Source: Leptotrichia sp. HSP-342
GTDB lineage: Bacteria; Fusobacteriota; Fusobacteriia; Fusobacteriales; Leptotrichiaceae
Assembly: GCF_041199995.1 (NCBI RefSeq)
Contig: NZ_CP165646.1
Span: 930,001-994,000 of the forward strand
Direction: 5' to 3'
DNA: 64,000 bases
Program-made: the position numbers and the translations under genes
Shown: positions 32,840-42,259 of the stretch, piece after piece
Numbering within the stretch: position 1 is the first letter of the stretch
Layout of the letters: each line of letters begins with the position of its first letter
Notes under the pieces: generated by a model
Database searches by the model: none
What the model saw: the letters and a program-made list of their open reading frames with translations, nothing else
What the model was told of the DNA's origin: nothing

Positions 32840-34171
32840 ATGAAAGTAGTTGTAATTGGATGTACACACGCTGGTACAGCGGCAATCTTAAATTTGAGAA
32901 AGACAAATCCTGATGCGGAGATAACAGTATTTGAAAGAAATGACAATATTTCATTCTTGTCTTGTGGGATTGCCTTGTATGTAGGAGGAGTTGTAAAAGA
33001 TCCTCAAGGGCTGTTTTACTGTTCACCTGAAAAATTAAGAGAATTAAATGTTGACACTAGAATGAGACATGAAGTAAAGAATGTTGATATTGAAGGTAAA
33101 AAAGTAAGAGTTGTGAATTTGGAAACTGGAATTGAATTTAATGAAACTTTTGACAAATTAATCATTACATCTGGTTCTTGGCCTATTATTCCACCAATCG
33201 AAGGAATTGATTTAAATAATATCTTGCTTTGTAAAAATTACAATCATTCAAATGAAATTATTGAAAGAGCAAAACATTCACAAAAAGTTGTTGTTGTTGG
33301 AGCAGGATACATTGGAGTGGAACTTGTTGAAGCATTTAGAGATAATGGAAAAGAAGTTGTGCTAGTAGATGCAGAAGAAAGAGTTTTAAGCAAATATTTT
33401 GACAAGGAATTTACAGATGTTGCTGAAGAATCGTTTAAACATAGAGGAATTGTAATTGCAACTGGAGAAAAAGTTGTTAAATTTGAAGGAAGCAATGGAA
33501 ATGTAACAAAAGTAGTTACTGACAAAAATGAATATGAAGCTGATATGGTAATTATGTGTGTTGGATTCCTGCCAAGCACTTCATTGTTTAAAGGACAGCT
33601 TGAAATGCTTCCAAATGGAGCGATTAAAGTTGACGAATATATGAGAACAAGCAATAAAGACGTTATGGCTGCAGGAGACTGCTGTTCAGTATTCTATAAT
33701 CCGCTACAAAAAGAAAGATATATTCCACTTGCAACAAACGCTGTAAGAATGGGAACATTAGCAGGTATAAACTTGCTTGAAAATAAAGTTAGACATCTTG
33801 GAACACAAGGTACTTCAGGAATTAAAATTTACGAAAACAATATGGCTGCAACTGGATTAACAGAGGAAATTGCAAAACAAGAAGGAGTAGAAGTTGAAAG
33901 CGTAATTGCAGTTGATAACTATCGTCCTGAATTTATGCCAACTTATGAAAAAGTAACATTAAAAGTGGTATTTGAAAAAAATAGCAGAAGAATTTTAGGA
34001 GCACAGTTAACTTCTAAAATTGATTTAACACAATCAATTAATACATTGTCAGTATGCATTCAAAATAAAATGACTGTAGAAGAATTGGCATTTGTAGACT
34101 TCTTCTTCCAGCCTCATTATAACAAGCCTTGGAATTTCTTGAATTTAGCAGGATTAAATGCTTTAAAATAG
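32840..34171 (+). CDS. nox: NADH oxidase / CoA-disulfide reductase family flavoprotein
   Basis: A 443-residue FAD and NAD(P)H-binding enzyme. The N-terminal VVVIGCTHAGTAAILNL binds FAD, SFLSCGIALYV holds the single redox cysteine C42, and VVVVGAGYIGVELVEAF binds NADH. AAGDCCSVF closes the FAD site. The layout fits water-forming NADH oxidase, which protects anaerobes from oxygen and regenerates NAD. The closely related CoA-disulfide reductases share most motifs and are the main alternative. OsmC follows after 25 bases, which supports an oxidative-stress role. Confidence 0.85.
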   Translation: MKVVVIGCTHAGTAAILNLRKTNPDAEITVFERNDNISFLSCGIALYVGGVVKDPQGLFYCSPEKLRELNVDTRMRHEVKNVDIEGKKVRVVNLETGIEFNETFDKLIITSGSWPIIPPIEGIDLNNILLCKNYNHSNEIIERAKHSQKVVVVGAGYIGVELVEAFRDNGKEVVLVDAEERVLSKYFDKEFTDVAEESFKHRGIVIATGEKVVKFEGSNGNVTKVVTDKNEYEADMVIMCVGFLPSTSLFKGQLEMLPNGAIKVDEYMRTSNKDVMAAGDCCSVFYNPLQKERYIPLATNAVRMGTLAGINLLENKVRHLGTQGTSGIKIYENNMAATGLTEEIAKQEGVEVESVIAVDNYRPEFMPTYEKVTLKVVFEKNSRRILGAQLTSKIDLTQSINTLSVCIQNKMTVEELAFVDFFFQPHYNKPWNFLNLAGLNALK

Positions 34172-34196
34172 AATTTAAGACAATTAAGGAATAAAA

Positions 34197-34592
34197 ATGA
34201 ATAAAATGATAGTAAAATATGACAAAAATTTCAGAATGAAAATAGAAAATAACAGAAATAGCGAGATTATTTTGACAGACCGTAATGGCGAAATGCTTTC
34301 TCCGTCAGAACTTCTCGCTGCGTCTGTAGCTTCATGTGCAATGACAGTTTTATCAATAAAATTAGAATCTAATAACCAGAATTTTCAAAATTGCTATGCA
34401 GAAGTTGGAAAAAAAGTCGATTTAACAACTTTTAAAATTACAGAAATCAATATTGCATTTCATCTAAAAAAGGAATATAGTCAGGAAGTAAGAGAAAAAG
34501 CTGAAAAATCAGTAGAAGAAATGTGTGTAGTTGGCAGAAGTTTAAGTAAAGATGTGAAACAAAATTATTCATTTATTTATGATGTGGAATAG
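34197..34592 (+). CDS. OsmC/Ohr-family protein
   Basis: A 131-residue protein with the OsmC fold. SPSELLAASVASCAMTVLSI carries the first redox-type cysteine and EMCVVGRSL the second. Family members reduce organic hydroperoxides. It is encoded between nox and a membrane protein with short gaps, probably in one operon. Confidence 0.87.
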   Translation: MNKMIVKYDKNFRMKIENNRNSEIILTDRNGEMLSPSELLAASVASCAMTVLSIKLESNNQNFQNCYAEVGKKVDLTTFKITEINIAFHLKKEYSQEVREKAEKSVEEMCVVGRSLSKDVKQNYSFIYDVE

Positions 34593-34618
34593 TTAAAACT
34601 GCATTTAGGTGAGAAAAA

Positions 34619-35164
34619 ATGATATACGATATATTAGATTTTTTAGAAGAGTTATTTTGGAAAGTAAGAGCTTACTATAGGAAAAGAAAAAGTATAATTA
34701 TAAGTATTTTTATTTTTTTAACTTCAATTTATGTAGGAAGTTTGATTTTCTTTCTGAAAGATGAGAGAATTAGACTTGTAAAAGAGAATCGGAAATATGA
34801 TTTTTGGTATATTCAGAAATTTGATTTCAAAATGAAACTTTATGTAATGAATTATGGATTCTCACTTAATGATACAGTTAGATCGTATCATTTTAACTTT
34901 AAAAGACATTTAATTGGGTGGAAATGGAAGATAGGCAGTAAAGATGTGTTTTATGTTTTTATATTGCCATATAATAGAAAACAGATTTATTTTCCAGAAA
35001 GGCAGATACTGTATTTGAAAAAAGCTGATTATTCAAAAGAATTTGAAAAAGAGGCTATAAATTATAAAAATATAGGAAAGTATTTTTTCGAAATAAAATT
35101 AGTAGAAGATGAAAAGGATAGAAAAATACAGAAATTCTTAAAATTCTTGGAAGAAAATAATTAA
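34619..35164 (+). CDS. Hypothetical single-pass membrane protein
   Basis: A 181-residue protein not recognised. One hydrophobic segment (SIIISIFIFLTSIYVGSLIF) spans about 26-46. It is preceded by a basic YYRKRKS, so the N-terminus is probably inside and the roughly 135-residue aromatic and basic remainder outside. The outer part contains FDFKMKLYVMNYG and YNRKQIYFPERQILYL. It is last in the nox-osmC operon and is followed by a terminator. Confidence 0.65.
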   Translation: MIYDILDFLEELFWKVRAYYRKRKSIIISIFIFLTSIYVGSLIFFLKDERIRLVKENRKYDFWYIQKFDFKMKLYVMNYGFSLNDTVRSYHFNFKRHLIGWKWKIGSKDVFYVFILPYNRKQIYFPERQILYLKKADYSKEFEKEAINYKNIGKYFFEIKLVEDEKDRKIQKFLKFLEENN

Positions 35165-35165
35165 T

Positions 35166-35211
35166 AAAAAAGGAGCAATCTCACAGATTAATGAAGAGAA
35201 CTCCTTTTTTT
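35166..35211 (+). terminator. Rho-independent terminator of the nox operon
   Basis: AAAAAGGAG pairs with CTCCTTTTT over a 25-base loop, then a T tract. Confidence 0.75.
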
Positions 35212-35265
35212 GTTATATTGACTTTTTAATTTTGAAAAAATTAAGATTTTAATTGTAATAATTTA

Positions 35266-35634
35266 TTACATTTTGAAATCTCCAGTTTCACCATTATTGG
35301 CTTTATTGATTAAAAAGTTTGACATTTCTTTAAATTCTGATACCGCTGCTGCGTCTTTTCCTGTTACAGAATTTACATTTTGGGAACTTATAAGATTTCT
35401 TGAAATTTCAAGAGCTATATCTCTAAATGAGTTTTGGCTCATTGAGAATAATTCACCCTTCTGATTTTTTCTGTCATATTGAGCACCAATTATTCTTCCA
35501 TCCTTAACTGTTAATTTTACAAATGAAGTCCAATTGCCATCATGTCTTTTTTCAACAGAGTAAATACCATTTTGCAATGCTGAAAATCCCAAAATGTTTA
35601 TTAAAAACATTAAAGTAAATAATAGTTTTTTCAT
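35266..35634 (-). CDS. Secreted FMN-binding-domain-like protein
   Basis: A 122-residue protein starting MKKLLFTLMFLINILGFSAL, a cleavable signal peptide. The start is taken at the second possible codon because MKK fits the signal. The mature part (LQNGIYSVEKRHDGNWTSFVKLTVKDGRI, here abbreviated) and GAQYDRKNQKGELFS resemble extracytoplasmic FMN-binding domains. The usual flavinylation motif S/T-G-A-T is replaced by SVTGKD, so covalent FMN attachment is doubtful. Confidence 0.65.
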   Translation of the reverse strand: MKKLLFTLMFLINILGFSALQNGIYSVEKRHDGNWTSFVKLTVKDGRIIGAQYDRKNQKGELFSMSQNSFRDIALEISRNLISSQNVNSVTGKDAAAVSEFKEMSNFLINKANNGETGDFKM

Positions 35635-35736
35635 AATTAACACCACTTTTCTAAGTAAATTTTTTTCTTTTATTCTCCTTTAAAACACCTGTTACATAAA
35701 TATTATACCTTTAAAATCAAAATAAATCAAGTCTTT

Positions 35737-36648
35737 TTAATAAAATCCTTGTGTATCAGTTAAATATCCATCTTTATTATAGAAATTCCAGTTTCCATAA
35801 GCCTTGTAATTTCTTAAAGCACCTTGAACCTTGATTTTTCCGTTGTCGTAATACTGCGTGAAATTTCCATTTCCATTTACAAGTTTCATTTCACGTTCTT
35901 TTACTCCGTTTCTTGAATAGCCAAGAATATCAGTAATTATACCATTCTGATAAGTCTCTATCAACTTTTTTGTACCATTTTCGTAATTCCATGTCCATTG
36001 TCCATGTCTTAAATTACGTGAATAATTCCCATTAGAACGAATAGTTCCATTAGAATAGTAGGATTTTGTTGCACCGTTTAGCTGTCCGTTGGCGTAAGTA
36101 TTCTCGTTTGTAACAATACCGTTTGAATATTTTGTTTCTTTTCCATTTCTGAGGTTGTTTGAATACTGCATTGTGGAGCTAAGTCTTCCAAATTCATCAA
36201 AATCATAGCTATCTCCGTTTAGAACACCGTTTTTATAATATCTTAGTGTTTTTGAATTTCCATTTCCATAAAAATCCACATCTTCACCGTCTCTTACTCC
36301 ATTTACATAATTTGTGGCTTTTAGAATGTTTCCGTTTTCAAAGTATAGAAACATAGGTCCATGCAGTTTTCCGTTTTGATAATTTCTCAAAGCCTGTACT
36401 CTTCCAACTTCATTAAACTCAGCATAAGTTCCTGTAAAAGGTTGTCCGCTTTCCTTCAGAGTAGCGAAGTTTCCTGAAACAATTACATCTGTAACTGTAC
36501 TATAGGGAGAGCTTAATGCACGTGCTGATTGTGCTGAATACTCGCTAGCTCTTTTGGGAGCAATTTTTGGAGCAGCTGCAGAAGATAAAATACTTATAGA
36601 TAAACATGAAATTAATATTATCATTGATTTTTTGAATGTTTTTAACAT
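35737..36648 (-). CDS. Secreted MORN/YwqK-repeat protein
   Basis: A 303-residue protein. Residues 1-25 are a signal peptide ending near SSAAA. From about residue 60 on it consists of ten or so YwqK-type repeats, each roughly 22 residues with a Y-x-NG-x-x-x-G core (examples: YQNGKLHGPMFLYFENG, YKNGVLNGDSYDF, YSNGTIRSNGNY). Such beta-hairpin repeats occur in Fusobacteriota surface proteins. Database names call relatives antitoxins, but no toxin is adjacent here. Confidence 0.8.
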   Translation of the reverse strand: MLKTFKKSMIILISCLSISILSSAAAPKIAPKRASEYSAQSARALSSPYSTVTDVIVSGNFATLKESGQPFTGTYAEFNEVGRVQALRNYQNGKLHGPMFLYFENGNILKATNYVNGVRDGEDVDFYGNGNSKTLRYYKNGVLNGDSYDFDEFGRLSSTMQYSNNLRNGKETKYSNGIVTNENTYANGQLNGATKSYYSNGTIRSNGNYSRNLRHGQWTWNYENGTKKLIETYQNGIITDILGYSRNGVKEREMKLVNGNGNFTQYYDNGKIKVQGALRNYKAYGNWNFYNKDGYLTDTQGFY

Positions 36649-36690
36649 AATAAATTCTCCTTCTTTTTTAGATATCGTTTCTATTATATC

Positions 36691-36736
36691 AATAATAAAT
36701 TATATTTATCTTAGAATAATAAATTATATTTATCTT
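36691..36736 (+). repeat. Two 22-base direct repeats
   Basis: AATAATAAATTATATTTATC plus TT occurs twice, separated by AG, in the divergent region before the membrane-protein array. This is possibly an operator pair or simple slippage. Confidence 0.6.
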
Positions 36737-36792
36737 CATAATTTTAGTTCTATTTTTTTATAAAAAAGTTTTTAAAAATAAATAAAGTATGC

Positions 36793-36798
36793 TATAAT
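36793..36798 (+). promoter_or_regulatory. Extended -10 element before the membrane-protein array
   Basis: TATGCTATAAT provides a TGn-TATAAT extended -10; no good -35 box is visible. Confidence 0.5.
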
Positions 36799-36831
36799 TT
36801 TTGATATAAAATAGAAAAGAGAGGAGTCTTG

Positions 36832-37683
36832 ATGGATTTTAATAAATTAAGAAATAATTTACAAAATAGATATTTTTCTACATGGGAATATTTTAGCAAT
36901 GGTTTTAATGCTTTGAAAGTGTTTTCAAAAAAGCATCCAATACTACTATTTTTTCATTTCCTGTTTTCATTTTTTCTTGGAGTTGTTGTAATGTTTCAAG
37001 GGGCAGAAATAATAGCGGTAATGGATAAAATTGTAAAAAAATATGGGAGCACAAAAATTAATTCTAATGAATTTGTAAAAAGTAAAGAATTTAATGAACT
37101 AACGTCTGAAGTAATGCTGTTTATATTATGTTTTATTATAGTCTATTTAATTATTCGATTTATTTCGGCTGTTATAAGAAAAAAAATGGGCTTGGAAGTT
37201 GAAGAACGGGAAAATGAGTTTGGTCTAGTTGAAATTATTGTAAAATTTTTAACTATAACATTTGTAAACATAGTATTACAAGTATTTTTGATAATATTGG
37301 GAATTGTGATTACAGTATTTACAAGATCGACACTTTCATTTTTAATCTTATGGATTATTTTACAGCTAAATCTTTTATATTTCGAGCAGGCGTACTATCT
37401 AAGAAAAATAAATATAATCGAAGCATTCAAATATAACTTTTATATAAGCAAAGGGAACAGAATACGGATGTTGACTGTATTATTAACAATTTTTACTGTA
37501 TTTGTAGGGATTAATTATTTTTTAGGCTGGTTATTTGAAGCTACAATAAAAAATCAGGTTACGCTAATGACTGTTAATGCCGTTTTTGGAGGAATAGCAG
37601 GACTTCTTTATACAGTTTTGGGAACAATGGTGAGCAACCTTGTTTATTTGAACTTAGAATATATAGACTTTAACAACAGTTAA
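36832..37683 (+). CDS. Paralogous membrane protein 1 of 6
   Basis: A 283-residue polytopic protein of unknown function. It starts MDFNKLRNNLQNRYFSTWEY, followed by about six hydrophobic segments. The family signature in the second half is YYLRKINIIEAFKYNFYISK, then GNRIR, and the end is VYLNLEYIDF. This is the most divergent of the six. The start is ATG 36832 with GAGGAG five bases before; a TTG one codon earlier is less likely. Confidence 0.8.
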   Translation: MDFNKLRNNLQNRYFSTWEYFSNGFNALKVFSKKHPILLFFHFLFSFFLGVVVMFQGAEIIAVMDKIVKKYGSTKINSNEFVKSKEFNELTSEVMLFILCFIIVYLIIRFISAVIRKKMGLEVEERENEFGLVEIIVKFLTITFVNIVLQVFLIILGIVITVFTRSTLSFLILWIILQLNLLYFEQAYYLRKINIIEAFKYNFYISKGNRIRMLTVLLTIFTVFVGINYFLGWLFEATIKNQVTLMTVNAVFGGIAGLLYTVLGTMVSNLVYLNLEYIDFNNS

Positions 37684-37714
37684 TATTATTTTTGATTGAT
37701 TATGGAGGGGAAAT

Positions 37715-38533
37715 ATGGATTTTCAAAATTTGCAAGATGAATTGATAGAGAAAAAGTTAAATCTAACAGAATATTTAAAAAAATCAAAAGATGTCGTAAA
37801 AGTATTTTTAAAAGAAAATAAGCTATGGACAATATTTTTTATAATTGCAAACATTTGGATGCTGTTTTGCGCAGCATTTGAGAAAAAATTAACTTCAGAA
37901 AGTTATGTGAGACTGTATAATTCTTTTAGATATTTAATTTCAATGTTAAATACAGTCGCACCAGTTTACAGCAATTTATTTTATACGGCAGTGATTATGA
38001 AGATGGGATTTAAAATTGAGAATAGAGAAGATGAATTTACATTTAAGAAACTATTTCTCAAATTTTTGATGCTTACTTTAGTGTATTTTATAGTTAGTAT
38101 GTTAGGTGGCTTTTTAATTCTTCCAGCCGCAATTATATTGCTGTATTCTAAAGCCAGTCTTGTAGGAATGATAATAGCTGGAATCATAATAATCGCCATA
38201 ATTGTCTTTGTGCTAATAATGTTTCTTTATTTTATACAAATTTACTGTATTCGAAAAATGATGATATTTGATGTGTTCCAGTATAATTTAGAAATATCTA
38301 AGGGAAATAGAATGAGAGCAATTATTCCGATTATTGTTTTTGTATTGTTAAATGCTGTCCTTAGAGTGCCATTTTCTTTACGTCTTTTTGACAAGATACC
38401 ATTAATTATAATTTTTCCGATATCTGCAATAGCTGGAATTATTTCAAGCTTTTTAGGAATATTTATAGCAATAATGGGAGTTATAATTTTTTTGAATGTA
38501 GAATACGATTACTTGGAAAAGCAGGGATTGTAA
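37715..38533 (+). CDS. Paralogous membrane protein 2 of 6
   Basis: A 272-residue protein. The start MDFQNLQDELIEKKLNLTEY is amphipathic, followed by FLKENKLWTIFFIIANIW, the most conserved segment of the family. KMMIFDVFQYNLEISKGNRMR and FLNVEYDYLEK near the end repeat in paralogs. It has about six membrane segments and no catalytic motif. The gene begins 31 bases after paralog 1. Confidence 0.82.
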   Translation: MDFQNLQDELIEKKLNLTEYLKKSKDVVKVFLKENKLWTIFFIIANIWMLFCAAFEKKLTSESYVRLYNSFRYLISMLNTVAPVYSNLFYTAVIMKMGFKIENREDEFTFKKLFLKFLMLTLVYFIVSMLGGFLILPAAIILLYSKASLVGMIIAGIIIIAIIVFVLIMFLYFIQIYCIRKMMIFDVFQYNLEISKGNRMRAIIPIIVFVLLNAVLRVPFSLRLFDKIPLIIIFPISAIAGIISSFLGIFIAIMGVIIFLNVEYDYLEKQGL

Positions 38534-38566
38534 TAAATCTAAAAAATAATAAAGGAGTAATTAAAA

Positions 38567-39469
38567 ATGAAGATACAGAATTTACAAAATGAATTATCCA
38601 AAAGAAAATTGCAAATGGGAGAATATTTTAGAATAGCATTTGATGTTTTGAAAGTATTTGTGAAGGAAAATAAATTATGGACAATATTCTTTTTAGTTGC
38701 GAATATTTTTCTGTTGTTTTTTAATAGTATTGTTATAAGAGCAATTTCAAATGACAATTTTTTGGTACTAATAATGATGTTTTTGATTGTAGTTTATATT
38801 GGATTATTTTATGCAGTTTTGATTACAAAAGTTGCACAAAGAATTGAAAACACTAAAGAATATGATTTGAAAAATATAGTTATTAAATATTTAATTATAT
38901 TTGGAATATGTACTGCAATTTTAGCTATTTTCTTTAGAATATTAATTGTTTTAGGCTGGGCTAATTTTATTCTTATGTGGATGATTGGTTCGGGAGGGGG
39001 TATTAACGATACAGTGGCAATAACAATACTGCTTGTAATAAAGGGAATTTTGATAATACCATTAACATTATTAATATTATTTCTTTTATCGAAAGTGGCG
39101 TATTTTATTCAAGCATACTACATAAGAAATATGTCATTTTCTAAAGCATTTCAGTATAATTTAAAAATATCTAAAAATAATAAGTTAAGAATTTTAATCC
39201 CTGTTATTATTCTTGCAATTTTAGATTTTATTGTAAAAATTCCATTTTTATCAGATTTATTTGGAATTTTAAATTATTTTTTGCTAATGCCTTTTACAAT
39301 ATTTTCGCTAGAAATTTTTGAACTGCCATTATTTGTAGCATTTCCGCTATCAGTAATCTTTGGGATTATTTCAAGCTTTTTACTTATCTTTATGATAACA
39401 ATAGCAGTTATAGTATTTTTGAATGTGGAATATAATTATTTGAAAAAACAGGATAAAAATTTACAATAA
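38567..39469 (+). CDS. Paralogous membrane protein 3 of 6
   Basis: A 300-residue protein. MKIQNLQNELSKRKLQMGEY and FVKENKLWTIFFLVANIF match paralog 2 closely. It has more and longer hydrophobic segments (about seven), with NMSFSKAFQYNLKISKNNKLR and FLNVEYNYLKK. Confidence 0.82.
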   Translation: MKIQNLQNELSKRKLQMGEYFRIAFDVLKVFVKENKLWTIFFLVANIFLLFFNSIVIRAISNDNFLVLIMMFLIVVYIGLFYAVLITKVAQRIENTKEYDLKNIVIKYLIIFGICTAILAIFFRILIVLGWANFILMWMIGSGGGINDTVAITILLVIKGILIIPLTLLILFLLSKVAYFIQAYYIRNMSFSKAFQYNLKISKNNKLRILIPVIILAILDFIVKIPFLSDLFGILNYFLLMPFTIFSLEIFELPLFVAFPLSVIFGIISSFLLIFMITIAVIVFLNVEYNYLKKQDKNLQ

Positions 39470-39493
39470 ATTTTGAAAGGAAATAAAATAAAT

Positions 39494-40288
39494 ATGGATT
39501 TTAAGGATTTACAAATGGATTTATATGAGAGAAAATTTAATATAACTGAATATTTTATGTGGATGTTTCAAGTTCTAAGAGTATTTATTTTAGAAAATAA
39601 ATTATGGGTTATGTTTTTGGTTCTTGCAAATATTTTAACTGGAATAATGCCATTAAATTTTGTAAAAAAATATATATTTATAAGTGTAGCATTAGTATTT
39701 TATGGAAGAATTTTTATGTTTATCTCATATGCGAAAGTGCTACATCGGATAGAAAGCACAGAAAGTAAATATAAATTTAAAAGTTTAATTCTAAAATATT
39801 TAAAACTTTTGTTGGTAATGATATTTATTGTTCCTTTTGTAGTTATTTTGAGGGAACAGTTAAAATTTGCTATAAAAATATTGATAAAGAATCAGATTTC
39901 AAATACACAAATAATTGGACTGATATTTTTAATTCTTACATTAGTATTTATTCCATACTTTACTCAGATATATGCAGGAAGAGATATGAACATTTGGGAG
40001 TCTTTCAAGTATAATCTAATATTAGCAAGAAAAACTAGATTAAGAATTGGAATTCCTATTATTATTCTAACTTTACTAAGCGGTTCATTGTCAATGTTGA
40101 CTTACTATTATAATAATTTTGAACAGCTTTATATAAGAAATATCGTTATAATTTTTTCAGAAAGTATTTCAAGTATTTTTGAAATTATTTTTGTAATAAT
40201 GTATGTAATTGTATTTCTGAATGTAGAGTACGATTATCTCAAATTACATGGAAAAAATGCAGAAAAAATGATAGAAAACGAAATATAA
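39494..40288 (+). CDS. Paralogous membrane protein 4 of 6
   Basis: A 264-residue protein from ATG 39494, chosen because GAAAGGA lies ten bases upstream and MDFKDLQMDLYERKFNITEY aligns with the paralogs; an in-frame TTG at 39473 would add seven residues. The central signature is weaker (RDMNIWESFKYNLILARKTR, without SKGN). Confidence 0.8.
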   Translation: MDFKDLQMDLYERKFNITEYFMWMFQVLRVFILENKLWVMFLVLANILTGIMPLNFVKKYIFISVALVFYGRIFMFISYAKVLHRIESTESKYKFKSLILKYLKLLLVMIFIVPFVVILREQLKFAIKILIKNQISNTQIIGLIFLILTLVFIPYFTQIYAGRDMNIWESFKYNLILARKTRLRIGIPIIILTLLSGSLSMLTYYYNNFEQLYIRNIVIIFSESISSIFEIIFVIMYVIVFLNVEYDYLKLHGKNAEKMIENEI

Positions 40289-40315
40289 TTTTAGATTTAG
40301 GGAGGAGAAAAAATT

Positions 40316-41227
40316 ATGGATTTTAAGAGTTTACAGAAAGAGCTGTTCGAGAGAAAATTCAAGCTGGATGAGTACATGGGAAATACTTTTGATATATTTG
40401 GAAGTATTGTAAAGGAAAATAAGCTATGGGTTGTGATTTTAGTAATATTGAATATATGGACGCTATATTCGACCACATTGCAGAATACAATAAATACAAG
40501 CATTAGAACAGCAGCAAGTTATGGTGATGTTAGCAATATGGCTAAATATTCAGGAACACAGCTTGGTATTAGTTTTCTTAATACTGTCGTATCAGTTTAT
40601 TCAACATTATTTTCAATAATGATGTATTCAAAGGTTGTGATGAAAATAGAAGGTAGGGAAAATGAATATAGTTTTAAGAAGATATTCTTTAAGTTCTTGA
40701 AGATTTTTGGACTTACTATTATGTTTTTTGCTATATTTTTTATTGTGATGCTTATTCCTGTTTTAATAGGTATTATTATAGGAACAATAGCTGAATATAA
40801 TTATTCAACAGTTCTTATAGTTGTTGCAATTTCAATTCCAGTTGTAACTTGGATAGCTGTTGTAGTTATAGCATGGATAAAACTTCTGTATTTTAGAGAA
40901 ACGTTTTATATAAGAGACATGAAGATAATAGAAACATATAAGTATAATCTTGTTATATCAAAAGGAAACAAGTTAAGAAAAATTTTACCAAATATTGTGC
41001 TTTCTCTTATAGTTTTAGTTTTTGCATTACCATTTTTATTGAATATGTTTTTGTTTACCTTTCTGTTTACATCGTTTTATGTTGTAATATTGATAGCTGC
41101 GGTTTCTTCAATCGCAACATCTGCAATCGGAATTGTTTCAATAATATTAAATTCGCTTATATTTTTAAATGTGGAATACAATTATCTAAAAAGTATGGAT
41201 GAGAAAAAAGAAGAAACACAAATTTAA
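40316..41227 (+). CDS. Paralogous membrane protein 5 of 6
   Basis: A 303-residue protein behind GGGAGGAG. MDFKSLQKELFERKFKLDEY and VKENKLWVVILVILNIW are followed by about six membrane segments. YIRDMKIIETYKYNLVISKG and FLNVEYNYLKSMDEKK close the protein. Confidence 0.82.
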   Translation: MDFKSLQKELFERKFKLDEYMGNTFDIFGSIVKENKLWVVILVILNIWTLYSTTLQNTINTSIRTAASYGDVSNMAKYSGTQLGISFLNTVVSVYSTLFSIMMYSKVVMKIEGRENEYSFKKIFFKFLKIFGLTIMFFAIFFIVMLIPVLIGIIIGTIAEYNYSTVLIVVAISIPVVTWIAVVVIAWIKLLYFRETFYIRDMKIIETYKYNLVISKGNKLRKILPNIVLSLIVLVFALPFLLNMFLFTFLFTSFYVVILIAAVSSIATSAIGIVSIILNSLIFLNVEYNYLKSMDEKKEETQI

Positions 41228-41288
41228 AATTTGAAATATCATATAACTTAGTGTATAATTATAAAAAACTAGAAAGGAAAAATAAATT

Positions 41289-42191
41289 ATGTATTTAGAA
41301 AATTTAAGAGAAAAAATCTTTAAAAAAGATCTTGGAATTGGAGAGACTTTTAGTGCAGCATTTGATTTATTTAAGATAATTCTTAAAGAGAATAAGCTGC
41401 TTGCATTTTTACAGTATATTTTAATACTTGCTCCAATTACAAGTATTTTTTTAGGATACTTTTGGATGGCTATGCTGGCTCTTTCAGGTTATACACAGCT
41501 AATTCCTATGTTTTTTTTATTAGGTTTCATTTTAGTCATTGCGTTTGTAATAGCAAATAATTACTTTATAGCATATTTTTCAAGAAAAATTGCATTAAAA
41601 GTGGAAGGAAGAGCAGATAAGTTTTCAACAGAAGGAATTCTTATAAAGTCTCTCGCAATGTTTGGAATAAGCGCAGGTTTAAGGATAATTTTATCTGTGT
41701 TAGAAATATTCCCTTTCATAGGTACCTTTTTAGCTTTTTTAGCAAATATAGCTATGATAGTTATCTTTATATGGGCTTTGCTTTATTTTTATGACATATA
41801 TTATATTCGTAATTTCACTCTTTCAGAATCTTTAGATTATAGTTTAAAACTGTCTGAAGGAAATAGGCTAAAGAAAATAATTCCTGGAATAATATTTGTA
41901 GTAATAGCTGTTATAGGAAGTATGATAATTATCTTGCCATTTTCTAGTATTGTTAGAGGATTTTCTAATGGAATAGGTATAATCTTGGTAGTTATTGTTA
42001 TTTCAGTAGTTATTTGTTTGTTCTTTTTATATTCTCAAGCTTTGCAAATTGTGATTTATCTAAACGTTGAAAATAATTATTTAGAAAATGAAGGAAAAGA
42101 TAGCAAATATAATTTTAAAGATAAAGAAGAAATTAGTTTTGAAAACAACCAAAGCCTTAATAATTTTTTAGGCGAAAATAATGAAAAATAA
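41289..42191 (+). CDS. Paralogous membrane protein 6 of 6
   Basis: A 300-residue protein and the last of the row. MYLENLREKIFKKDLGIGET and LKENKLLAFLQYILIL retain the plan. YIRNFTLSESLDYSLKLSEG is the diverged signature, and a polar tail of about 30 residues follows IYLNVENNYLE. A very strong terminator follows. Confidence 0.8.
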   Translation: MYLENLREKIFKKDLGIGETFSAAFDLFKIILKENKLLAFLQYILILAPITSIFLGYFWMAMLALSGYTQLIPMFFLLGFILVIAFVIANNYFIAYFSRKIALKVEGRADKFSTEGILIKSLAMFGISAGLRIILSVLEIFPFIGTFLAFLANIAMIVIFIWALLYFYDIYYIRNFTLSESLDYSLKLSEGNRLKKIIPGIIFVVIAVIGSMIIILPFSSIVRGFSNGIGIILVVIVISVVICLFFLYSQALQIVIYLNVENNYLENEGKDSKYNFKDKEEISFENNQSLNNFLGENNEK

Positions 42192-42206
42192 AAAACTCTT
42201 TATATC

Positions 42207-42259
42207 GGGGTTGTCTTAAAATGTTTAAAATTTTGAGACAGCCCCACTTTTTTATTTTT
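42207..42259 (+). terminator. Strong terminator after the membrane-protein array
   Basis: GGGGTTGTCTTAAAAT pairs with ATTTTGAGACAGCCCC (16 positions), followed by TTTTTTATTTTT. Confidence 0.9.

Noticed and set aside
35737..36648. Calling the YwqK-repeat protein an antitoxin
   Set aside because: The name comes from database transfer. The protein has a signal peptide and no toxin partner, so a surface or periplasmic repeat protein is more likely.
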